Below are positions 58,093 to 64,000 of a stretch of DNA of 64,000 nt, piece after piece. This DNA comes from Cellulomonas fengjieae (GTDB lineage Bacteria; Actinomycetota; Actinomycetes; Actinomycetales; Cellulomonadaceae): NCBI RefSeq assembly GCF_018388465.1, contig NZ_CP074404.1:1736001-1800000 (forward strand). The letters are read 5' to 3'. The notes under the pieces were generated by a model. It saw only the letters and a program-made list of their open reading frames with translations. It did not search any database and had not been told where the DNA came from. Numbering within the stretch: the first letter of the stretch is position 1; each line of letters starts with the position of its first letter. A program made the translations under genes and the position numbers.

Positions 58093-59076
58093 ATGAAGAC
58101 CATCACCAAGCTCGTCCCTCTGATGGCCGCGAGCGCGCTCGCGCTCACCGCCTGCAGCAGCGGTAACGGCGACTCGGGCTCCGACTCGGGCGCGAGCGGC
58201 GACACCCAACAGCTCACGTTCATCCAAGGCGTCGCCGGCGACGAGTTCTACGTCACCATGCAGTGCGGCATCGAGGCCGAGGCGGAGAAGGTGGGCGCGG
58301 AGGTCAACACCCAGGGCCCGGCCAAGTTCGACCCGACGCTGCAGAAGCCGATCGTCGACTCGGTCGTGGCCAGCCAGCCCGACGCGATCCTGATCGCCCC
58401 CACCGATGTCTCGGCCATGCAGGCGCCGCTGAAGGCCGCCGCCGACCAGGACATCGAGGTCGTGCTGGTCGACACCACCGTCGACGACCCGTCCTTCGCG
58501 GTCTCGCAGATCTCCTCGGACAACGAAGGTGGCGGCGCGGCGGCGTTCGAGGCCATCCAGACCCAGAACCCCGACGGCGGCAAGATCCTCGTCATGTCGA
58601 CGGACCCCGGCATCTCGACCGTCGACGCTCGCGTGAAGGGCTTCGAGGAAGCCGCGGCGGAGGACTCCTCGTTCGACTACCTCGGCGTCCAGTACAGCCA
58701 CAACGACACCGCGACCGCCGCCCAGCTGATCACGGCGGCCCTCGCCAAGGACCCGGACATCGTCGGGGTCTTCGCGACGAACACCTTCTCCGCCGCCGGT
58801 ACCGCGACCGGCGTCCGCCAGGCCGACAAGCAGGACCAGGTCACCGTCGTCGGGTTCGACGCGGGCCCGGACCAGGTCGGACAGCTCAAGGACGGGACCG
58901 TCCAGGCGCTCATCGCCCAGGACCCGTACCAGATCGGCGTCGACGGCGTCACCCAGGCCATCGCCTCCCTGACCGGTGCTGAGGTCACCCCGCAGATCCA
59001 GACCGGCTTCCACATCATCACCGCGGAGAACGTGGACGGCGAGGGCGCTCAGTACCTCTACAAGTCCAGCTGCTGA
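58093..59076 (+). CDS. sugar ABC transporter substrate-binding lipoprotein
   Basis: The 327-residue protein starts after a GGAGGA ribosome site. Its signal peptide ends in the lipobox LTAC (Cys21), followed by a Ser/Gly/Asp linker, so it is lipid-anchored outside the membrane. The mature part is a type I periplasmic-binding fold with FIQGVAGDEFYVTMQCGIEAEA, ILIAPTDVSAMQAPLKAAADQ, VVLVDTTV and VVGFDAGPDQVGQLKDGTVQALIAQDP, as in ribose, fructose and polyol binders. It should deliver the ligand to the permease encoded before it. A stable hairpin follows the gene, probably raising its mRNA level over the next gene. Confidence 0.94.
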   Translation: MKTITKLVPLMAASALALTACSSGNGDSGSDSGASGDTQQLTFIQGVAGDEFYVTMQCGIEAEAEKVGAEVNTQGPAKFDPTLQKPIVDSVVASQPDAILIAPTDVSAMQAPLKAAADQDIEVVLVDTTVDDPSFAVSQISSDNEGGGAAAFEAIQTQNPDGGKILVMSTDPGISTVDARVKGFEEAAAEDSSFDYLGVQYSHNDTATAAQLITAALAKDPDIVGVFATNTFSAAGTATGVRQADKQDQVTVVGFDAGPDQVGQLKDGTVQALIAQDPYQIGVDGVTQAIASLTGAEVTPQIQTGFHIITAENVDGEGAQYLYKSSC

Positions 59077-59086
59077 GCACCCCGGA

Positions 59087-59126
59087 CGCGGCTTCCCCTG
59101 CGCACCCTCAGGCAGGGGGAGCCGCG
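59087..59126 (+). terminator. hairpin after the binding-protein gene (attenuator/stabiliser)
   Basis: A 15-base stem (59087-59101 with 59112-59126, one G-T pair) and a 10-base loop lie 11 bases after the binding-protein stop and 30 bases before the dehydrogenase start. Such hairpins in importer operons often give more binding-protein mRNA than downstream mRNA. Confidence 0.7.
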
Positions 59127-59156
59127 TGCCCGACCCGTTCCGAAGGACCCCCACCC

Positions 59157-60623
59157 ATGACGACCCACCTCGACGCTCGTGCCCTCGACAGCCTCGACCC
59201 CCGCGTGGCCGTACCCGGCTACGACCGCGACCAGGTCGAACCCGGCATCGTGCACCTCGGTGTCGGCGCGTTCCACCGCTCCCACCAGGCGATGTACGTC
59301 GACCGGCTGCTGCACGAGGGCGATTCGGGGTGGGGGATCTGCGGGGTCGGTGTGCTGCCGTCCGACCGGACCATCGCCGACGTGCTCCACGAGCAGGACG
59401 GCCTGTACACCCTGCTCACCGTCGACCCGGACGGACGTGCCGAAGCGCGAGTGATCGGCTCCCACGTCGCGCACCTGCACGCGCCGAGCGATCCGCAGGC
59501 GGTCGTCGACCGCCTCGCCGACCCCGCGACGCGGATCGTCTCGCTGACGATCACCGAGGGCGGCTATGGCGTCAACGACGCCACCGGCGAGTTCGAGCCC
59601 CGCGACCCGGCGACGCTCGCGGACCTGGCGGGGTCCTCGCTGCCCTCCAGCGTCCTCGGCCTCGTGGTCGCCGCTCTGGAAGTCCGCCGGGCCGCCAGGA
59701 CCGTGCCGTTCACCGTCATGTCCTGCGACAACATCCAGGGCAACGGGCACGTTGCCAGGACCGCGGTCACGGCGTTCGCCCGCACTCGCGATGCCGACCT
59801 GGCGGACTGGATCGGCCAGCACGTGGCGTTCCCGAGCTCGATGGTGGACCGGATCACGCCCGCCACGACCGCTGAGGTGGTCGCCGCCGTGGCCGCGCTC
59901 GGCGTCGACGACCGCTGGCCGGTCCGCTCCGAGTCGTTCACCCAATGGGTCCTCGAGGACCGGTTCAGCGCCGGTCGGCCCGCCTTCGAGACGGTGGGCG
60001 TGCAGGTCGTCGACGACGTGACGCCGTACGAGCTGATGAAGCTACGCCTGCTCAACGCCTCCCACCAGGCCATGGGCTACCTCGGGATCCTCGCCGGCGA
60101 GACGTACGTGCACGACGTGTGCCGTGACCCGCTGTTCGTCCGATTCCTGCTCGGCTACATGCACCATGAGGCGATCCCCACCCTGCGGCCGGTACCCGGA
60201 ATCGACCTGTCGGAGTACTGCGACCAGCTGATCGCACGGTTCAGCAGCGAGGCGATCCGCGACACCCTGGGCCGCCAGGTCATCGACGCCTCCGACCGGA
60301 TCCCCAAGTTCCTGCTCCCCGTTGTGCGAGCACAGCTGGCTGCCGGTCGCGAGATCACCCGGTGTGCACTCGTGTTGGCAGCGTGGTGCCGCTACCTCGA
60401 GGGCACCACGGACGCCGGCCTGACGATCACGGCCGAGGACAAGCGGCTGAGCGAGATCCGGGCGTTCGCCGAGGCGGAGAAGAGCTCGCCGGGTGCCTTC
60501 CTGACGTACGAGCCCGTGTTCGGGGACCTCGGGTCGAATCCCGTGCTCCGTGACGCCTTCGGCGCGGCACGTACCAGCCTCGCCCACGACGGCGCTCGCG
60601 CCGCGACAGCCGCGCTCGCCTGA
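59157..60623 (+). CDS. mannitol dehydrogenase family protein
   Basis: The 488-residue protein belongs to the long-chain mannitol dehydrogenase/fructuronate reductase family. The N-terminal Rossmann part shows IVHLGVGAFHRSHQAMYVDRLL near 26-47, which holds the G-x-G-x-F-H-R-x-H motif. VMSCDNIQGNG lies near 186-196, and the C-terminal catalytic part has the Lys-bearing MKLRLLNASHQAMGYLG near 292-308. These enzymes convert a polyol to a ketose or reduce a keto-uronate with NAD. In this operon it probably oxidises the imported polyol. It is preceded by a hairpin and followed 21 bases later by the stress protein gene. Confidence 0.93.
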   Translation: MTTHLDARALDSLDPRVAVPGYDRDQVEPGIVHLGVGAFHRSHQAMYVDRLLHEGDSGWGICGVGVLPSDRTIADVLHEQDGLYTLLTVDPDGRAEARVIGSHVAHLHAPSDPQAVVDRLADPATRIVSLTITEGGYGVNDATGEFEPRDPATLADLAGSSLPSSVLGLVVAALEVRRAARTVPFTVMSCDNIQGNGHVARTAVTAFARTRDADLADWIGQHVAFPSSMVDRITPATTAEVVAAVAALGVDDRWPVRSESFTQWVLEDRFSAGRPAFETVGVQVVDDVTPYELMKLRLLNASHQAMGYLGILAGETYVHDVCRDPLFVRFLLGYMHHEAIPTLRPVPGIDLSEYCDQLIARFSSEAIRDTLGRQVIDASDRIPKFLLPVVRAQLAAGREITRCALVLAAWCRYLEGTTDAGLTITAEDKRLSEIRAFAEAEKSSPGAFLTYEPVFGDLGSNPVLRDAFGAARTSLAHDGARAATAALA

Positions 60624-60644
60624 ACCGATCGCAGGAGGAACGAC

Positions 60645-61046
60645 ATGAACATCGTGGTGGGTTACGTGCACACGCCCGAGGGTGAAGCGGCCTTGGACGC
60701 AGCCATTGCGCAGGCGCGGGTTTCCGACGCCGACCTGTTCGTGATCAGCGGCCCGGACACCGGTGACGACAACGCCTTCGAGATCTCGCTGGAGCAACAT
60801 GCAGACGCGCTCAGCACGCGGCTCGACGGGCTTCACGTGCGCAACGTGGTGTACCCCCACGACCCGACGATCGACCCGGCCGACGCGATCCTCGACCGGG
60901 CACGCATCAGCGGCGCGGACCTGATCGTGATCGGCGTGCGGCGACGCAGCCCCGTCGGCAAGCTGCTCCTGGGGAGCACCGCGCAGCGGGTGCTGCTCGA
61001 GGCCGACGCCCCGGTACTTGCGGTCAAGCGGCACCCCGCGACCTGA
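60645..61046 (+). CDS. universal stress protein family protein
   Basis: The 133-residue protein has the UspA fold: IVVGYVHTPEGEAALDAAIAQA at the start and the ATP-binding motif GVRRRSPVGKLLLGSTAQRVLLEADAPVLAV near 98-128 (G-x2-x-x-x-x-x-G-x7-G-S). Such proteins bind ATP or cAMP and modulate stress responses. It starts after AGGAGGA, 21 bases from the dehydrogenase stop, so it is probably the last gene of the ABC operon. A stress protein co-transcribed with a sugar importer is unusual but is seen in actinobacteria. No terminator is clear before the tRNA on the other strand. Confidence 0.9.
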   Translation: MNIVVGYVHTPEGEAALDAAIAQARVSDADLFVISGPDTGDDNAFEISLEQHADALSTRLDGLHVRNVVYPHDPTIDPADAILDRARISGADLIVIGVRRRSPVGKLLLGSTAQRVLLEADAPVLAVKRHPAT

Positions 61047-61256
61047 GGGGCCCCTGCGGCTACCCGCTGGCATCTACCGCTACCCGAATCACCGCAAGCG
61101 CGAGGTGGGTACGGGGGAGAAGGCCGGGCACTTTTTGACAGCGCCGGGGGCCGTGCCGACAGCGCGCCGTCGCGGGTTCGCCTCCGGCCCGGCGGGAGCC
61201 CTGGCCACTCCTCATGACACGCATAGGACACGGCATCACGTTCTCGCAGGTCAGAC

Positions 61257-61333
61257 TGGTGCCCCGAGTGGGATTCGAACCCACACTGGATCGGGTTTGA
61301 GCCGAACGCCTCTGCCGGTTGGGCTATCGGGGC
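61257..61333 (-). tRNA. tRNA with CAA anticodon (Leu by anticodon), short variable loop
   Basis: On the minus strand the cloverleaf is complete. The 7-base acceptor stem (GCCCCGA with TCGGGGC) is perfect and the D arm is GCC...GGC. The anticodon loop CTCAAAC gives anticodon CAA, the T arm is GTGGG-TTCGAAT-CCCAC, the discriminator is A, and CCA is encoded. The anticodon reads TTG, so it would be leucine. The variable region has only 5 bases, whereas bacterial tRNA-Leu normally has a long arm. The first anticodon-stem pair is T-T. Fold and CCA end support a real tRNA gene. Confidence 0.85.
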
Positions 61334-61429
61334 CGGGCGCCAGGATAGCCGTGAGCACGGCTCCACGAGGACCCGCGCGGCGCCCGTGGGACCAACAACC
61401 GCGAACCACACGGCGTCGCGCACTACTCT

Positions 61430-62119
61430 GTGCAGGTGAGCACTGACGCGACCCCCGGCCCGACCGAGTCGGCACCTGCCGCCTTCGACCTGAGCACCCC
61501 CGCCCCGACGGAGGAGCCGAGCGCCCCCGTGGCGCGTCCGGCGCGGCGTGCCGTCGTGGCGGAGGACGAGGCGCTGATCCGGATGGACGTCGTCGAGACC
61601 CTGCGTGACGCGGGCTTCGACGTCGTCGGCGAGGCCGGTGACGGCGAGCAGGCCGTGCAGCTGGTCACCGAGCTCAAGCCCGACGTCGTGGTCATGGACG
61701 TGAAGATGCCCGTCCTCGACGGCATCTCCGCCGCGGAACGGATCGGCAAGGCGCACCTGGCGCCCGTCGTGCTCCTCACGGCGTTCTCGCAGAAGGAGCT
61801 GGTGGAGCGCGCGCGCGACGCCGGCGCCATGGCGTACGTCATCAAGCCGTTCAGCCCGGCGGACCTGCTGCCCGCCGTCGAGATCGCCATCTCGAGGTAC
61901 GCGCAGATCACGGCGCTGGAGTCCGAGGTCGCGGACCTGGCAGAGCGGTTCGAGACGCGCAAGCGCGTGGACCGGGCCAAGGGTCTGCTGATGACCAAGA
62001 TGGGCCTCACGGAGCCGGAGTCGTTCCGGTGGATCCAGAAGACGTCGATGGACCGTCGGCTCACCATGCGCGAGGTGGCCGACGCGGTCATCGAGCAGGT
62101 GGGTGGCGCGTCGTCCTGA
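61430..62119 (+). CDS. pdtaR: PdtaR-type ANTAR response regulator
   Basis: The 229-residue protein has a 35-residue Pro/Ala/Thr-rich lead, a receiver domain at about 38-155 and a C-terminal ANTAR RNA-binding domain at about 165-222. The receiver shows AVVAEDEALIRMDVVETL and the phospho-accepting Asp in VVVMDVKMPVLDG; LLTAFSQ and VIKPFSP follow. The ANTAR part is DLAERFETRKRVDRAKGLLMTKMGLTEPESFRWIQKTSMDRRLTMREVADAVIEQ. It matches Mycobacterium PdtaR (Rv1626), which is phosphorylated by PdtaS and then controls transcription antitermination. The kinase gene is not in the window. Start is GTG at 61430 or 61436; both are close. A hairpin follows at 62128. Confidence 0.94.
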   Translation: MQVSTDATPGPTESAPAAFDLSTPAPTEEPSAPVARPARRAVVAEDEALIRMDVVETLRDAGFDVVGEAGDGEQAVQLVTELKPDVVVMDVKMPVLDGISAAERIGKAHLAPVVLLTAFSQKELVERARDAGAMAYVIKPFSPADLLPAVEIAISRYAQITALESEVADLAERFETRKRVDRAKGLLMTKMGLTEPESFRWIQKTSMDRRLTMREVADAVIEQVGGASS

Positions 62120-62127
62120 CGCCGTCG

Positions 62128-62168
62128 CGACGAGGGCCGGCCGGAGCATTCCGTGCCGGCCTTCGTCG
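62128..62168. terminator. hairpin between pdtaR and convergent gene
   Basis: A 14-base stem with one G-T pair (62128-62141 with 62155-62168) and a 13-base loop lies nine bases after the pdtaR stop and ends two bases before the stop of the opposing gene. Confidence 0.7.
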
Positions 62169-62170
62169 TC

Positions 62171-62935
62171 TCAGCGCAACGTCAGGTCGACGACGAGCGC
62201 ACGGTGGTCGGAGAGTCCGGTGTCGACCGACCGTGCGGGGCCGGCGGGCTGGACCGGCCCGTCGCCGAGGATGTGGTCGAGCTGGCGGTGCGGCATGCGG
62301 ACGGGGAACGTGGCGGCCGTCGCCAGCGGCCGCAGGCCCGAGGACCGGACCGCGGCGTCGGGCCCCATGTTGAGGTCGCCCGCCAGCACGAGCGGTCGGG
62401 GGTGCGGCCGCACCATCGCGACGAGCTCGCGCAGCTGGCGGCGGTTCCAGCCGGGGATGTAGGTCAGATGGGTCGCGACCACGGTGATGTCGCCGGCCGG
62501 GTGCTGCACGACCGCGACGAGCGCCGCGCGCGGCTCGTCGCGCACCAGGGTCGGCCAGCGCGCGTCCGGCCAGCGCACGGGAGTCCGACGCCGCAGGACG
62601 GGCAGCTGCAGTACGTGCCAGCTACGCACGGGATATCGGCTGAGCAGGGCGATCCCGTAGCTCGCGACCGCGGGCTGGTGGTCGCCGGTCGCGGCGGTCC
62701 ACAGGCCCGGCTCGCCGTGCAGGGTGGCGACGAAGCGGTGCTCGGGGGCCCCCATCGCCTCGGCCGCGACCATCGTCAGGTCGGCCCCGTGGGAGCGCGG
62801 CTGGTCCCGGTCCACCTCCTGGAGCGCGAGGACGTCGGCGTCGAGCTCGCGCACCGCGTCGGAGAAGCGCCCGAGGTGCACCTCGCCGTCGATGAGGGAC
62901 CGACCATGCAGGATGTTGAAGGTTGCCAGGCGCAC
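62171..62935 (-). CDS. endonuclease/exonuclease/phosphatase family protein
   Basis: The 254-residue protein starts at GTG 62935 (VRLATFNILHGRSL), as the family begins directly with the first strand. It keeps the active-site set: N in TFNILHG, LQEVD (Glu near 39), ATHLTYIPGWNRRQL near 160-174, the AGDLNMGP motif near 192-199, and the terminal SDHRALVVDL with its His. The fold acts on phosphodiesters of DNA, RNA, lipids or small molecules with Mg2+. No signal peptide or membrane segment is present. The substrate is not visible. It is divergent from the nucleotidyltransferase-fold gene with 59 bases between starts. Confidence 0.9.
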   Translation of the reverse strand: MRLATFNILHGRSLIDGEVHLGRFSDAVRELDADVLALQEVDRDQPRSHGADLTMVAAEAMGAPEHRFVATLHGEPGLWTAATGDHQPAVASYGIALLSRYPVRSWHVLQLPVLRRRTPVRWPDARWPTLVRDEPRAALVAVVQHPAGDITVVATHLTYIPGWNRRQLRELVAMVRPHPRPLVLAGDLNMGPDAAVRSSGLRPLATAATFPVRMPHRQLDHILGDGPVQPAGPARSVDTGLSDHRALVVDLTLR

Positions 62936-62994
62936 CCTGCCGATTCTCCCGGCCGACCTGCGAGTGCGCCCGTCGGCGTGTAGACAGTCGTTCC

Positions 62995-63627
62995 ATGAGC
63001 CAGCAAGGAGCCCTCGTCGACCCGCCCGACGACCGCACGGCACTCCAGGACGGACTGCGCCTCGTCGCCGTCGCCCTCACGGACGCCAAGATCCCGTTCG
63101 CCCTCGTCGGCGGCTACGCCGCCTGGGCACGCGGGGCCCCGGAGCCGAGTCACGACGCGGACTTCGCGGTGACCCCCGAGGACGTCGACCGCGCCAAGGA
63201 GGCGATCGCCGCGTCCGGGCTCGTCGTGGAGCAGCCGGCCGAGAACTGGCTGTTCAAGGCGTTCCACCACGGTCAGCTGGTCGACATCCTGTTCCGGATG
63301 GTGGGGGAGCCCGTGACGCGCGAGCTCCTGGAGCGCAGCGACGAGCTCGAGGTCCTGGCCGTGCGGATGCCGGTACTGCAGGCCACCGACGTCGTCTCGG
63401 CGAAGATGCGCGTGCTGGGCGAGCACGCGTGCGACTTCGGCCGGTTGCTCGCCATCGTGCGTGCCCTGCGAGAGCAGATCGACTGGCCGCGGATCCGCGC
63501 CGACGTCGTCGGTCACCCGTACGGCCGCGCGTTCCTCTTCCTGGCCGACGAGCTCGGTCTGACGGACGCCACCGGTGACGCGCAGCCCGCCGAGGTCGCC
63601 CCCGGGGCGGCCGCGCCAGTGTCCTGA
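62995..63627 (+). CDS. nucleotidyltransferase-fold protein
   Basis: The 210-residue protein starts at ATG 62995 just after AGTCGTTCC. It has the minimal nucleotidyltransferase signature FALVGGYAAWARGAPEPSHDADFAVTPED near 36-64, with G-G followed by D-x-D. A helical part follows (VDILFRMVGEPVTRELLERSDELEVLAVRMPVLQATDVVSAKM). Proteins of this kind include MNT-type antitoxins, which AMPylate HEPN toxins, and stand-alone enzymes acting on small RNAs or drugs. No HEPN partner is adjacent, so it does not appear to be a standard toxin-antitoxin pair. Function unknown. Confidence 0.8.
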   Translation: MSQQGALVDPPDDRTALQDGLRLVAVALTDAKIPFALVGGYAAWARGAPEPSHDADFAVTPEDVDRAKEAIAASGLVVEQPAENWLFKAFHHGQLVDILFRMVGEPVTRELLERSDELEVLAVRMPVLQATDVVSAKMRVLGEHACDFGRLLAIVRALREQIDWPRIRADVVGHPYGRAFLFLADELGLTDATGDAQPAEVAPGAAAPVS

Positions 63628-63812
63628 GCGGCCCCTGGTGCCAGTCGGGCGTCCAGATCGCGGTGTTACCGGTTGGTCACAACTCGGCAACAACCCGCCG
63701 TGAGACATCCCCATTCACATCGCGGACACAAACAATGAGTACCTTCGCGCCACACCTGCAGGATCCTCACCGGGGTTCCGCGGATCGCAGTACTCACAGA
63801 GGGGTACCAGGC

Positions 63813-64000
63813 ATGATTCGTTCCACCCACGTAGTCCGCGCCGCCGCGCTCGCCGGCGCTGTCGCCCTCGCCCTGACCGCGTGCAGCGGATCGGACGAGC
63901 CGGCGGACGAGGACACCTCCGCCGCGCCCACCGCGTCAGGTCCGCTGAAGATCGGTTCCCTGCTGCCCGTCACGGGCAACCTCGCGTACCTCGGCCCGCC
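63813..64000 (+). CDS. ABC transporter substrate-binding lipoprotein, 5' part
   Basis: The gene begins at ATG 63813 and continues past the window end. The visible 62 residues begin MIRSTHVVRAAALAGAVALA and reach the lipobox LTAC, then an acidic linker (SGSDEPADEDTSAAPTASG), then LKIGSLLPVTGNLAYLGPP, which is the start of branched-chain amino acid (LivJ-type) binding proteins. It is therefore a lipid-anchored solute-binding protein, probably first gene of a Liv-type importer. The 185 bases upstream are relatively AT-rich and should hold its promoter. Ribosome site is weak (GGGG at -13). Confidence 0.88.
   Translation, partial: MIRSTHVVRAAALAGAVALALTACSGSDEPADEDTSAAPTASGPLKIGSLLPVTGNLAYLGP

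Noticed and set aside
62995..63627. Toxin-antitoxin pair around the nucleotidyltransferase-fold gene
   Set aside because: No adjacent HEPN or other toxin-like gene; the neighbours are a divergent EEP-family gene and a transporter lipoprotein gene.
1..64000. CRISPR arrays, insertion sequences, prophage genes or rRNA operons
   Set aside because: No regularly spaced repeats, transposase or integrase motifs, phage structural genes or rRNA sequence were seen in the window.

Overview
The window is very GC-rich, uses many GTG and TTG starts, and is densely packed on both strands. Several features point to a high-GC Gram-positive bacterium (Actinomycetota): a PdtaR-type ANTAR regulator beside a tRNA, a CIRCE element before an hsp20 gene, paired NrdR boxes before an anaerobic ribonucleotide reductase, GlxR/Crp-like sites, F420-type oxidoreductases and many LacI/TetR regulators. 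The gene mix suggests a facultative, Cellulomonas-like member of the Micrococcales. That placement is an inference; no rRNA or other phylogenetic marker is present.

Layout: (1) 1-1949 holds the end of an iron-dependent redox enzyme gene, a CDGSH protein, a membrane protein and a family 2 glycosyltransferase. (2) 1864-6387 on the minus strand is an exopolysaccharide operon: a hyaluronan-synthase-like processive glycosyltransferase, a membrane-anchored GH26 hydrolase and UDP-glucose dehydrogenase, with a Crp/GlxR-like palindrome upstream. (3) 6737-11758 holds a secreted gamma-glutamyltransferase, a DinB2-like polymerase lacking an aromatic steric gate, a Kef-type antiporter and a small protein. 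(4) 11766-22920 is rich in stress and low-oxygen genes: two zinc alcohol dehydrogenases, Hsp20 under CIRCE, an SpoIIE-type phosphatase, DoxX, a PPOX protein and nrdD-nrdG under tandem NrdR boxes. (5) 22960-27570 holds a TetR/MFS efflux pair around a perfect operator, two short-chain dehydrogenases and small acidic proteins.

(6) 27817-38849 is the most striking region. Eight minus-strand genes are joined by seven consecutive 4-base stop/start overlaps, with a UDP-glucuronate decarboxylase gene converging on them. Two fused proteins carry the whole ADP-heptose pathway: a GmhA-HldE (isomerase-kinase-adenylyltransferase) protein and a glycosyltransferase-GmhB (phosphatase) protein. Two GT9 (heptosyltransferase-family) enzymes, two further glycosyltransferases, a short-chain dehydrogenase and a NodU/CmcH carbamoyltransferase complete the operon. 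I infer a carbamoylated, heptose-containing surface glycan or glycolipid in a bacterium without lipopolysaccharide. UDP-glucose dehydrogenase and the decarboxylase in the same window could supply UDP-glucuronate and UDP-xylose.

(7) 39003-48947 holds an aldehyde dehydrogenase, three ANTAR regulators (one a PAS-ANTAR-STAS protein), small membrane proteins, a GNAT acetyltransferase, a frameshifted gene remnant and a cation/proton antiporter. (8) 49205-61046 is a sugar or polyol catabolic locus: an FGGY kinase, a LacD/YihT-type aldolase, two P-loop kinases, two LacI regulators converging stop to stop, a short-chain dehydrogenase, an ABC importer, a mannitol-dehydrogenase-family enzyme and a universal stress protein. 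Six palindromes centred on CCGGT and related to one another lie at its promoters. I infer oxidation of a polyol to a ketose, phosphorylation at C1 and aldol cleavage. (9) 61257-64000 holds a tRNA with a CAA anticodon but a short variable loop, PdtaR, an endonuclease/exonuclease/phosphatase-family protein, a nucleotidyltransferase-fold protein and the start of a lipoprotein solute-binding gene.
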